The position numbers were made by a program, and so were the translations under genes. From an uncultured Paraprevotella sp. (GTDB lineage: Bacteria > Bacteroidota > Bacteroidia > Bacteroidales > Bacteroidaceae), in NCBI GenBank assembly GCA_900766785.1, contig CAAFWT010000162.1, positions 1 to 10,675 of the forward strand: a stretch of DNA of 10,675 bases. The letters run 5' to 3'. Numbering within the stretch: the first letter of the stretch is position 1; every line of letters starts with the position of its first letter. Below the pieces are notes generated by a model. The model saw nothing but the letters and a program-made list of their open reading frames with translations, was not told the DNA's origin and did not search any database. Below are positions 1 through 6,672 of this stretch, piece by piece.

Positions 1-2291
1 ATGAAGAGCGCAGCGAGAGCGTGCTGCGTGTGTTCTGCGACCTGTATGACAAAGGACTGATATACCGCGGACTCCGCATGGTCAACTGGGATCCCAAGGC
101 TCAGACGGTGCTCAGCACCGAAGAGGTAGTGTACAGGGACGAGAAGAGCCACCTCTATCATCTGCGCTATTACGTGGCCGACCAGGACACCAATCCCGTA
201 TGCCCCACAGGAGAGGAGGGAGAGGTACTGCATCAGGATGCCGATGGCCGTTACTATGCAGTGGTAGCCACCACGCGTCCCGAGACCATCATGGGCGACA
301 CCGCCATGTGTATCAACCCCAAGGATGTCAAGAACCAGTGGCTTCGTGGACATAAGGTGACGGTTCCCCTGGTGGGACGCGTCATACCGGTCATCGAGGA
401 CCGTTATGTGGACATCGAGTTCGGTACGGGATGTCTGAAGGTAACCCCTGCCCATGATGTCAATGACTATCAGTTGGGCAAGACCCACAACCTGGACACG
501 ATAGACATCTTCAACCCCGACGGCACCCTCTCTCAGGAGGCCGGACTCTATGTGGGCATGGACCGCATGGAGGTGCGCAAGCAGATAGCCATAGACCTGC
601 AGGAGGCAGGACTCATGGAGCGCATAGAGGACTATGAGAACAAGGTGGGCTACAGCGAGCGTAACCCCGATACAGCCGTAGAGCCACGTCTGTGCAAGCA
701 ATGGTTCCTCTCCATGAAGCACTTTGCCGAGATAGCCCTGCCACCCGTACTGGAGGGAGAAATCAAGTTCTACCCCACCAAGTATATCAGCACCTATCGC
801 AACTGGCTGGAGAACATTCAGGACTGGTGCATCAGTCGTCAGCTGTGGTGGGGACACCGCATCCCTGCGTACTTCGTTCCCTCCGACAGCGAGGAGGAAG
901 AGCGCTTCGTGGTGGCCATGTCTGCCGAGGAGGCATTGAAGAAGGCCCGCAAGCAGTTCCAGATGCCTGACCTTCAGATAGAGGACCTGAGGCGTGACGA
1001 GGATGCCCTCGACACATGGTTCTCGTCCTGGCTCTGGCCCATCTCCCTCTTCAAGGGTATCACCACGCCCGACAACGAAGAGATCAAGTACTACTACCCC
1101 ACATCCGTGCTGGTCACTGGCCCCGATATCATCTTCTTCTGGGTAGCACGTATGATCATGGCCGGAGAGGAATACCTGCATGACGTACCCTTCCGCAGTG
1201 TCTACTTCACAGGTATCGTACGTGACGAGATAGGGCGCAAGATGTCCAAGTCACTGGGCAACAGCCCCGACCCCATAGGGCTCATAGACAAGTATGGTGC
1301 CGATGGCGTACGTATGGGCATGCTGCTGGCTGCTCCTGCCGGCAATGATATCCTCTTCAAGGAAGACCTGTGCAAGCAGGGAGCCAACTTCTGCAACAAG
1401 ATATGGAATGCCTTCCGTCTGGTACAGGGATGGCAAGCCGCCGATATAGACCAGCCCTTGTCCAGTGCCAAGGCCATTGATTGGATGCAGGCTAAGGTGC
1501 GTGCCGAGGTGGCAGAGATAGATGACCTCTACTCCAAGTATCGCCTCAACGAGGCTCTGATGACAGCCTTCAAGCTGTTCACCGACGAGTTCTCTGGCTG
1601 GTATCTGGAGATGGTGAAACCTGCTTATCAGGCACCTATCGACAGGAAGACCCTACAGGCCACCCTGCAGATATTCGAGGATCTCATGAAGGTGATACAT
1701 CCCTTCATGCCTTTCATCACCGAAGAAATCTACCAGCATATCACCGAGCGTGCTGAGGGAGAAAGCATCATGACCTCTGTGCTCACCCTGGAGGCTCCCA
1801 ACCAGGCCGATGCTGCTCTGCTGGCCAGCATGGAGCAAGCCAAGCAGATTATCAGTGGCGTGCGTGCCATACGTCAGAGCAAGAACATCGCTCCACGCGA
1901 AGAGATGACCCTGGAAGTGGTGGAAACGGAAGGTGCAGACCAGTCGGAAGCTCACGACGAAGCTCTCTGCCAGATAATCAAGAAGATGGCCACCCTGGAG
2001 GCAGTCCACTTTGTGACCCAGAAGAGTGAAGGGGCACAGACCTTCCTCATCGGTACCGACGAATATGCTGTACCCCTGGGCAACCTCATTGATGCAGAGG
2101 CAGAAATCAAGAAAGCTGAAGCAGAAATCAAGAGGCTGCAGGGCTTCATGGCAGGCATACAGAAGAAGTTGCAGAACGAACGCTTTGTGCAGAATGCTCC
2201 TGCTCAGGTGGTGGAACTGGAGAGAAAGAAACTCTCCGATGCCGAGAGCAAGATAGCTGCTCTGGAGGAGACTGTGAGAAGTCTGAGCTGA
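1..2291 (+). CDS. valS: Valyl-tRNA synthetase, 5'-truncated by window edge
   Basis: Class I aminoacyl-tRNA synthetase that charges tRNA-Val with valine in the cytoplasm and edits mischarged threonine. The frame is already open at base 3, so the gene starts upstream; the GTG at 21 is an internal valine codon. About 762 residues are visible, so roughly the first 110, with the HIGH motif, are missing. Visible in order are the CP1 editing domain (TTRPETIMGD around 270-299, GTGCLKVTPAHDVNDY around 424-471), the catalytic segment WCISRQLWWGHRIPAY around 827-873, the KMSKS signature at 1239-1253, an alpha-helical anticodon-binding domain, and a C-terminal coiled-coil arm (about 2088-2288) with the usual ValRS pattern NERFVQNAP. 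No frameshift or lost key residue is seen. It is followed by a strong terminator, so transcription appears to end here. Identification is secure. Confidence 0.98.
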   Translation, partial: EERSESVLRVFCDLYDKGLIYRGLRMVNWDPKAQTVLSTEEVVYRDEKSHLYHLRYYVADQDTNPVCPTGEEGEVLHQDADGRYYAVVATTRPETIMGDTAMCINPKDVKNQWLRGHKVTVPLVGRVIPVIEDRYVDIEFGTGCLKVTPAHDVNDYQLGKTHNLDTIDIFNPDGTLSQEAGLYVGMDRMEVRKQIAIDLQEAGLMERIEDYENKVGYSERNPDTAVEPRLCKQWFLSMKHFAEIALPPVLEGEIKFYPTKYISTYRNWLENIQDWCISRQLWWGHRIPAYFVPSDSEEEERFVVAMSAEEALKKARKQFQMPDLQIEDLRRDEDALDTWFSSWLWPISLFKGITTPDNEEIKYYYPTSVLVTGPDIIFFWVARMIMAGEEYLHDVPFRSVYFTGIVRDEIGRKMSKSLGNSPDPIGLIDKYGADGVRMGMLLAAPAGNDILFKEDLCKQGANFCNKIWNAFRLVQGWQAADIDQPLSSAKAIDWMQAKVRAEVAEIDDLYSKYRLNEALMTAFKLFTDEFSGWYLEMVKPAYQAPIDRKTLQATLQIFEDLMKVIHPFMPFITEEIYQHITERAEGESIMTSVLTLEAPNQADAALLASMEQAKQIISGVRAIRQSKNIAPREEMTLEVVETEGADQSEAHDEALCQIIKKMATLEAVHFVTQKSEGAQTFLIGTDEYAVPLGNLIDAEAEIKKAEAEIKRLQGFMAGIQKKLQNERFVQNAPAQVVELERKKLSDAESKIAALEETVRSLS

Positions 2292-2313
2292 TTACATACA
2301 GCCTTTAACCTAC

Positions 2314-2356
2314 GCAGGAGGGCATATCGCTGATGACGGTATGCCCTCCTGCTTTT
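2314..2356 (+). terminator. Intrinsic terminator after valS
   Basis: A perfect 13-bp stem (2314-2326 pairing with 2340-2352, GCAGGAGGGCATA and its complement) encloses a 13-base loop and is followed at once by TTTT (2353-2356). It lies 22 bases after the valS stop, between convergent genes. No T-run follows the stem on the minus strand, so it should mainly stop valS transcription before it enters the opposing regulator gene. Confidence 0.9.
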
Positions 2357-2385
2357 GGTATCTATATAGGGAGTAAGAGTGGGAG

Positions 2386-3291
2386 CTACAGCATGGTTTT
2401 GTTTCTGTACTCCAAAGGGGTGAAGCCCGTCATGCGGCGGAAGAACCGACAGAGGAAACTCTCGGAAGAGATATCCAGGTGATAGGCTATCTGCTGCACC
2501 GTGAGGTCGGTATATCGCAGCATCACCTTTATCTCTGCCACCACCACATTATCAATAAGTTCCTTGGGCGTACTGCCACTCACCTGCTTGACAGCCATAC
2601 TCAGGTAATGCTCGCTGACATTGAGTTTCTGGGCATAATAGGAAAGCCTTCGCTGCCTGCCATCCGACTGTGTGAGAAGCTGCGAGAACTCGTGGAAGAC
2701 CACATTCTGTCTGCTGTGCTTGCCACCCACGGGCTCCTCATATCGGAGGAAGATGCCCAAAGCAAAGTAGAAGAGCGAATATATAAGGCCGCGCACCGCG
2801 GGCGACTCTTCACCCTCTGAGCGCAACAGCCGCAGCAGCAGACTGAACATATCCTTATAGCATTTCTGTTCCTCCTGCGACAGATGCACCACAAAATTGG
2901 AAGCCTTGCATTGGAACAGAGGAGGAACATTGCCAAACATCAGTTCGCTGATGGCATCCGAAGAGATGAGCAACTCCATCAGATGGATGTCATCAGACAC
3001 CTCATGCAACTGAAAGATGGTGCCACTGCCGAAGAGCTGCATAGCACCGGGACCCAGCCTCTGACGTTCCAGATTGACACTGCAGTCTGCATGGCCGGCC
3101 GCATGCAGACAGAGACGGATGTCCTGCATGCGATGAGGGGTTCCCGTTCCCAGGGTATGTCGCAGCATGTGACTATTGGCTTGCAAGAGCACAATGCTTT
3201 CTCCAAAGAAATTCACAGAACTGTCCTGCAGAGTGGCACCGAAATCCCCGGGAGCAGGACGCTTCAGCTTGGTTACAGACTCCTTAGACAT
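2386..3291 (-). CDS. AraC-family transcriptional regulator
   Basis: A 301-residue DNA-binding protein. The C-terminal ~90 residues (about 213-301) form an AraC/XylS domain with two helix-turn-helix motifs: LSYYAQKLNVSEHYLSMAVK, and TVQQIAYHLDISSESFLCRF followed by the family hallmark RRMTGFTPLEYR. The N-terminal ~200 residues are a ligand- or partner-sensing region typical of Bacteroidales members; no ligand can be read from it. I chose the ATG at 3291 because a strong Shine-Dalgarno AAAGGAG (minus strand, 3299-3305) lies 7 bases upstream and a promoter lies just behind it. The open frame runs 49 codons further, to 3438, but that part would precede the promoter. The gene is divergent from the small exported protein/beta-helix operon, with a 191-base gap, which suggests local control of that operon. 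That target is inference. Confidence 0.93.
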   Translation of the reverse strand: MSKESVTKLKRPAPGDFGATLQDSSVNFFGESIVLLQANSHMLRHTLGTGTPHRMQDIRLCLHAAGHADCSVNLERQRLGPGAMQLFGSGTIFQLHEVSDDIHLMELLISSDAISELMFGNVPPLFQCKASNFVVHLSQEEQKCYKDMFSLLLRLLRSEGEESPAVRGLIYSLFYFALGIFLRYEEPVGGKHSRQNVVFHEFSQLLTQSDGRQRRLSYYAQKLNVSEHYLSMAVKQVSGSTPKELIDNVVVAEIKVMLRYTDLTVQQIAYHLDISSESFLCRFFRRMTGFTPLEYRNKTML

Positions 3292-3298
3292 AGGGTTT

Positions 3299-3305
3299 CT
3301 CCTTT
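3299..3305 (-). promoter_or_regulatory. Shine-Dalgarno site of the AraC-family gene
   Basis: The minus-strand sequence AAAGGAG lies 7 bases before the ATG at 3291. A good Shine-Dalgarno site is unusual here, since the other leaders in the window are A-rich without one. It decides the start of the regulator against the longer open frame. Confidence 0.8.
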
Positions 3306-3312
3306 CACTGCA

Positions 3313-3341
3313 CAAATGTACTGATTTTATCTTATTTACAA
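3313..3341 (-). promoter_or_regulatory. Predicted promoter of the AraC-family gene
   Basis: On the minus strand, TACATTTG (3313-3320) matches the Bacteroidetes -7 consensus TAnnTTTG. A TTG (3339-3341) lies 18 bases upstream as a candidate -33 element, one or two bases closer than usual. It would give a very short leader carrying the Shine-Dalgarno site. Confidence 0.6.
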
Positions 3342-3427
3342 TGCATACCTGCATAAAAGGGACATAAAAATAAGGAAACGTACAACATCCTGACAAAAGG
3401 AGAAAAACACATTCGTGGGAGGAATCG

Positions 3428-3435
3428 TAATTTTG
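3428..3435 (+). promoter_or_regulatory. Predicted -7 element of the 3483-5920 operon
   Basis: TAATTTTG fits the Bacteroidetes -7 consensus TAnnTTTG and lies 47 bases before the ATG at 3483. No TTTG is found at the expected -33 position (around 3404-3408). A weak core promoter that needs an activator would fit the divergent AraC-family gene, but no operator could be defined by eye. Confidence 0.55.
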
Positions 3436-3482
3436 CATTGATGAGCAGATTAAACATCACTGAACACAAACACCAAAAAGCA

Positions 3483-3872
3483 ATGAAAAGAATATTGTAT
3501 GTCATCACAGCCGTCATGCTTGCATGGGTCACTCCGGTCCGTGCCGACCTGGTTCCGGCTCTCTCCATCAAGACCGATGCCACAGAACAGACAATACCTC
3601 TGGCAGACATCAGCAAGGTGACACACACAGACACTGAGGTGTGTCTCACCCTGCGCACAGGAAACACTGTCACTCTGCTCCTGGACGACATCGTCTCCAT
3701 GACATTCACCGAGTGGAACGAAGAAGCATCGGGCATAGGTCTTACCTCTGCCTCGGGGACGAAAATGCCCAAGAGCAGTTACCTGCTGAACGGCACACGG
3801 GCCAAGGAGAACGAGAGAAAGCAAATCATCATCATCAAAGCGGGCAAGGAGACGCGTAAGGTGGCCAAATGA
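3483..3872 (+). CDS. Small exported protein with N-terminal module shared with its neighbour
   Basis: A predicted 129-residue exported protein of unknown function. The ATG at 3483 gives a clean signal peptide (MKRILYVITAVMLAWVTPVRA, cleavage likely after residue 21). The in-frame ATG at 3438 sits on the promoter's start region and would put residues ahead of the signal, so I rejected it. Residues about 28-75 form a beta-rich module, with IPLADISKVTHTDTEVCLTL and then DDIVSMTF, which recurs at the start of the next gene's product. The last 30 residues (about 99-129) resemble a degenerate form of the common Bacteroidales tail of the type Y-x-L-x-G-x-R...K-x-x-I-I-x-x-G-K-K, here unusually basic (ending ETRKVAK). 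The stop overlaps the next start (ATGA, 3869-3872), so the two are probably translated together. Its gene is real by structure and context; its job is not known. Confidence 0.8.
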   Translation: MKRILYVITAVMLAWVTPVRADLVPALSIKTDATEQTIPLADISKVTHTDTEVCLTLRTGNTVTLLLDDIVSMTFTEWNEEASGIGLTSASGTKMPKSSYLLNGTRAKENERKQIIIIKAGKETRKVAK

Positions 3873-5920
3873 AATACATCAGTCTCACACTCATAGCCTG
3901 TCTCATGACCTGTTCGGCATGGGCACAGAAGGCTCTCACCATCCTGCGCACCGATGGTACCACGGAGTGCGCTGCCGTGAGTAGCATAGAGGAGATGACC
4001 TTCAGCGAGGATCTCACTCACCTGGTGCTCAGCAGCGGCACACACACAGTGGAGATTCACAGGGACAGCATAGTCAGCATGGGCTACACCCAACTCCCAG
4101 AGGCTTTCCTCATCAGCTATGAAGGGAACTCTGCCACCATCGTCAACCCTTACTTCCTGCAGGGAGTAACGGTGAGCAGAGACGGGGCACACATCACCGT
4201 GAACAACGATAACACGGAGGTGGAGATGGCTTTCCAGCTCACAGGCACCACAGACAACGGCTCACTGCTGTACAACGGCATTTACAAGGCCACCATCATC
4301 CTGGATGGAGTGACCATCACCAACCCCCTTGGACCAGCCATCGACATCGAGTGCGGCAAACGCATTGCCCTGCAACTGAAGAAAGAGACCGTGAATACGC
4401 TTACCGACGGAACAGGAGGCGACTGGAAGGCAGCACTCTATTGCAAAGGGCATCTGGAGATAGACAAGAGCGGTACACTCAACGTATGCGGCAACACGCG
4501 CCATGCCATCAGTGCCAAGGAATACATACAACTGAAGCGGTCAGAGGGAACCATCAACATCCTGGGAGCACAGAGCGATGGCATACACTGCCAGCAATAT
4601 TTCCTGGCAGGGGGCTACAGTGTGAACATCAGCAATGTGGCAGGAGACGGCATACAGGCTGAGCTCAGCGGAGATGACCCCTACGAGGAGGATTATCCCG
4701 ATGGGTCTATATACATACAGGGCGGCACCTTCCACATCCAATGCTCGGGAGAGGATGTGGCCGGACTGCAGGCGGACAGCATCATACACATTGATGAGGA
4801 GAAGGGCACCACGGTACTCAGTGTGGAGATGAGCGGCAACGGAAGCAACGGCATGAAGGCCGACTCTGCTGTGAACATCCTGGCAGGCAACATAGACATC
4901 ACCAATGCGGGAGGTGTACTCACAGTGGGTACAGACACGCAGTCGGCCAAGTGCATCAGTGCCGACCAGACCATAAACCTACTGGGAGGAGTGATTACAC
5001 TGACCTCCACAGGAGCAGGAGGAAAGTGTATCAAGAGCGACGGTACCTTCACCATGGGCGATGAAGCCACAGGCAACGGACCCCTGCTGACTGCTTCCAC
5101 CACCGGAGGAACATCGGGCACCAGTTATGTATCCTCTATCAGCGAGGCTCGCGGAGGAGGAGGCGGAGGAGGCGGAGGCTTCTGGCCAGGCGGTGGAGGC
5201 AATACCACAGGCAGCGGTTCATCGGCCAAAGCCATCAAAGCCATGGGCGCCATCTGCATATATGGAGGAGAATCTTACATCAGTACGCTCACCAACGGAG
5301 CTGAAGGCATCGAATCCAAAACCAGCATCACCATCAACGGAGGACACCACTCGGTGAAGGCCTATGATGACGCCATCAACAGCAGCGGACAGATAATATT
5401 CAACGGCGGCATCACCATCTGCTGCTCCACAGGCAACGATGCCATAGACTCCAACTACGGACGTACAGGGGCCGTGGTGATAGGGAATGGCAACGTACTC
5501 ACCTACACCACACGAGGAGCACCCGAGATGGGCATAGACTGCGACAACAATTCCTATATACAGATTACAGGCAACGGAATAGCCATCAGTGCCGGTGGCA
5601 GCCAGGGCGGATCGGGAAGTGCCAGCATCAGCAATGCTGCCCAAGGATACGGAATAGTGACCAGTACCATCAGCTATCAGACAGGGCGCTACTATACACT
5701 CTCCGACAGCAGCGGTAAGGCACTGGTGACATACTCCTTCGCTGGGAATGTGAGCAGCAACTATTCCCTCTTCACTGCCACGGGAATGCTGAAGGGCTCC
5801 TCTTACACTGTCAAGTACGGAACCTCAGCTCCCACAGATGCCACGGAGTCCTTCGGAGGATTCTATATCGGTGGCAGTTCGCAAGCCACCACCAACGTGA
5901 CAAGTTTTACTGCCAAATAA
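3869..5920 (+). CDS. Exported beta-helix carbohydrate-binding protein, Cthe_2159-like
   Basis: A 683-residue exported protein whose repeats match the Cthe_2159 carbohydrate-binding family (formerly DUF4353), pectate-lyase-like right-handed beta-helices. In this family binding to cellulose or pectin-like polymers is known for the founding member; the ligand here is unknown. It has a signal peptide (residues 1-19, ending CSAWA), then the short module shared with the upstream protein (about 21-73, EEMTFSEDLTHLVLSSGTHT), then about ten helix rungs of the form GIxSxxxIxIxGG from about residue 130 to 590, for example SDGIHCQQ, SNGMKADSAVNILAG, AEGIESKTSITINGG and DDAINSSGQIIFNGG. A glycine loop interrupts the helix at 429-444 (nine Gly, Phe-Trp-Pro, four Gly). 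The C-terminal ~90 residues are a separate beta-rich region. No catalytic motif was recognised. It overlaps the previous gene by 4 bases and is followed by a hairpin terminator. Confidence 0.88.
   Translation: MKYISLTLIACLMTCSAWAQKALTILRTDGTTECAAVSSIEEMTFSEDLTHLVLSSGTHTVEIHRDSIVSMGYTQLPEAFLISYEGNSATIVNPYFLQGVTVSRDGAHITVNNDNTEVEMAFQLTGTTDNGSLLYNGIYKATIILDGVTITNPLGPAIDIECGKRIALQLKKETVNTLTDGTGGDWKAALYCKGHLEIDKSGTLNVCGNTRHAISAKEYIQLKRSEGTINILGAQSDGIHCQQYFLAGGYSVNISNVAGDGIQAELSGDDPYEEDYPDGSIYIQGGTFHIQCSGEDVAGLQADSIIHIDEEKGTTVLSVEMSGNGSNGMKADSAVNILAGNIDITNAGGVLTVGTDTQSAKCISADQTINLLGGVITLTSTGAGGKCIKSDGTFTMGDEATGNGPLLTASTTGGTSGTSYVSSISEARGGGGGGGGGFWPGGGGNTTGSGSSAKAIKAMGAICIYGGESYISTLTNGAEGIESKTSITINGGHHSVKAYDDAINSSGQIIFNGGITICCSTGNDAIDSNYGRTGAVVIGNGNVLTYTTRGAPEMGIDCDNNSYIQITGNGIAISAGGSQGGSGSASISNAAQGYGIVTSTISYQTGRYYTLSDSSGKALVTYSFAGNVSSNYSLFTATGMLKGSSYTVKYGTSAPTDATESFGGFYIGGSSQATTNVTSFTAK
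5153..5191 (+). repeat. GGN codon repeat encoding poly-glycine loop
   Basis: Nine consecutive GGA/GGC codons (5153-5179), then TTC TGG CCA and four more glycine codons. Glycine-rich loops are common in Cthe_2159-like proteins. Changes of whole repeat units would stay in frame and only change loop length. Confidence 0.8.
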
Positions 5921-5997
5921 ACAGCGGCTCAACGTAGCCTATAAGGTGCCGAAAGGCATACTCACCCCACTGATAAGGGGGCGGGGAACCACTAATA

Positions 5998-6042
5998 CCC
6001 CATGCATAGGTCATCACACACACCCTTGCATGGGGCTTCTTT
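5998..6042 (+). terminator. Probable terminator of the 3483-5920 operon
   Basis: A perfect 9-bp stem, CCCCATGCA (5998-6006) with TGCATGGGG (6027-6035), has a 20-base loop and is followed by CTTCTTT, a broken T-run. It lies 77 bases after the stop codon. The stem is strong but the T-run is weaker than that after valS. Confidence 0.6.
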
Positions 6043-6082
6043 GTACCCCACGACCAATATTACCAAAGAGCCTCTCTTTCAT

Positions 6083-6114
6083 TTTGGTCATTTTCAAAAA
6101 AACATATAATTTTG
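6083..6114 (+). promoter_or_regulatory. Promoter of the cobalamin riboswitch transcript
   Basis: TTTG (6083-6086), a 20-base spacer and TAATTTTG (6107-6114) match the Bacteroidetes housekeeping promoter (TTTG, 19-20 bases, TAnnTTTG) in both boxes. The transcript should start near 6120, directly ahead of the riboswitch aptamer. Confidence 0.75.
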
Positions 6115-6123
6115 CATTCGCAT

Positions 6124-6327
6124 TTGGTTCTCCCCCTTATGGAAAACACCCATGAGGATACGGAGCTAAGATGGGAACGCAGTGCAAATCTGCGACATTA
6201 CCCGATGCTGTAAGTCCTATTTTACGACCGACCAACAGTGTCACTGGATATCAAAACCACTGAGTTTTGAAGACGTCCGGGAAGACCGTGTCGGCGAGGA
6301 TGAGTCAGAAGACCTGCCATTTGCCAA
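6124..6327 (+). promoter_or_regulatory. Cobalamin (adenosylcobalamin/B12) riboswitch
   Basis: An RNA aptamer that binds a cobalamin and usually turns off uptake or synthesis genes. The conserved core is present in order: GGGAA (6173-6177) with the following CAGTG-C-AAAT-CTG stem-loop, the segment CCCGATGCTGTAA (6201-6213), CCACTG (6257-6262), CCGGGAAG (6277-6284) and the B12 box AGTCAGAAGACCTGCC (6303-6318). The closing P1 stem may be TTGGT (6124-6128) with GCCAA (6323-6327); the outer limits are therefore approximate. In Bacteroidetes such switches normally stand before btuB-type TonB-dependent receptor genes or cobalamin genes. Here only a short ORF follows. Recognition of the aptamer is confident; its present function is uncertain. 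Confidence 0.93.
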
Positions 6328-6373
6328 TAGTAACATATGTCTGCGGGACTACGGACATGGAAATGCGTTTTTT
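6318..6373 (+). promoter_or_regulatory. Possible riboswitch expression platform
   Basis: After the B12 box, CATTT (6318-6322) plus CC (6324-6325) can pair with GGAAATG (6359-6365), and ATGTC (6337-6341) with GACAT (6354-6358). The structure is followed by CG and six T (6368-6373), as in a terminator, ending right before the ATG at 6374. AAATGCG (6361-6367) is also fully complementary to CGCATTT (6119-6125) near the transcript's 5' end, which offers a competing pairing. Whether control is by termination or by blocking translation cannot be told from sequence alone. Confidence 0.4.
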
Positions 6374-6508
6374 ATGATGTTATTGTGTGGCAATAAGTAC
6401 TGCCTTACTCGTTTCGTGGCCATGCTTTTGTTCTGGTGCAGAATTACTGTGCAAGCGCAACAGGTGTGCCTTGTGACTCCATGTATCAATCAACCAGATA
6501 GTCGTTGA
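6374..6508 (+). pseudogene. Truncated ORF after riboswitch, probable remnant of a btuB-type receptor gene
   Basis: A 44-codon frame begins at ATG 6374 (or 6377), directly after the riboswitch's T-run. It encodes a basic start (CGNKYCLTR), a hydrophobic stretch (FVAMLLFWCRITV) and a cleavage-like end (QAQQ), that is, an exported-protein signal, followed by only about 15 residues (VCLVTPCINQPDSR) and TGA. Exported TonB-dependent B12 receptors of Bacteroidetes start with just such a signal, then a short strand before the plug domain. The following 400 bases show no plug or barrel motif in any forward frame. I therefore read it as the 5' stub of a deleted btuB-like gene. The longer open frame from 6182 starts inside the aptamer and is not credible. 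A functional short leader peptide remains possible. Confidence 0.5.
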
Positions 6509-6517
6509 CGGACCTAA

Positions 6518-6575
6518 AGAGGCTCCGCGGAAAAGACATGGGAAAGAGAGGCTCTGTAGAAAAAACATGGGGGAG
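6518..6575. repeat. 29-base direct tandem repeat, two copies
   Basis: Two adjacent units (6518-6546 and 6547-6575) share 23 of 29 bases, starting AGAGGCTC and containing ACATGGG. They begin 10 bases after the stop of the truncated ORF. Nothing further is recognised; it may be debris of the lost gene or a duplication scar. Confidence 0.75.
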
Positions 6576-6588
6576 ATTCCTAAATGAA

Positions 6589-6672
6589 GCCTATCTCAGA
6601 CGCACGTACTTGCAAGGACGGATTGATGCTAAATGAAGGCTTTTCCCACAAACGTTTGCGTCTGAGATGGGC
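6589..6672. repeat. 16-base inverted repeat element, MITE- or REP-like
   Basis: The arms GCCTATCTCAGACGCA (6589-6604) and TGCGTCTGAGATGGGC (6657-6672) are complementary except for one T-G wobble, and enclose 52 bases. A 13-base direct repeat (CTAAATGAAGCCT at 6580, CTAAATGAAGGCT at 6629, 12 of 13 equal) overlaps one arm, and the palindrome CAAACGTTTG (6649-6658) abuts the other. No T-run follows, so it is not an ordinary terminator. It could be a small non-autonomous mobile or interspersed repeat, or an old insertion-sequence remnant. No transposase frame is present. Confidence 0.7.

Noticed and set aside
3292..3438. N-terminal extension of the AraC-family protein up to 3438
   Set aside because: A strong Shine-Dalgarno site and a -7 box stand directly before the internal ATG at 3291, so the longer frame would begin upstream of its own promoter.
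3438..3482. Earlier start (ATG 3438) for the small exported protein
   Set aside because: It lies 3 bases after the -7 box, before the expected transcription start, and would put 15 residues ahead of a clean signal peptide.
5219..5644. 141-codon reverse frame inside the beta-helix gene
   Set aside because: A shadow frame caused by the repeated G+C-rich codons of the forward gene; it has no sensible domain pattern.
5946..6155. 69-codon forward frame after the beta-helix gene
   Set aside because: It spans the terminator hairpin and the promoter of the riboswitch and has no recognisable protein pattern.
6182..6373. Long upstream extension of the truncated ORF, with a start at 6182
   Set aside because: The start lies inside the riboswitch core and the sequence there is explained by conserved RNA segments; a signal peptide begins only at 6374.
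6518..6672. CRISPR-like array
   Set aside because: Only two adjacent diverged units without spacers, plus an unrelated inverted repeat; no cas gene nearby.
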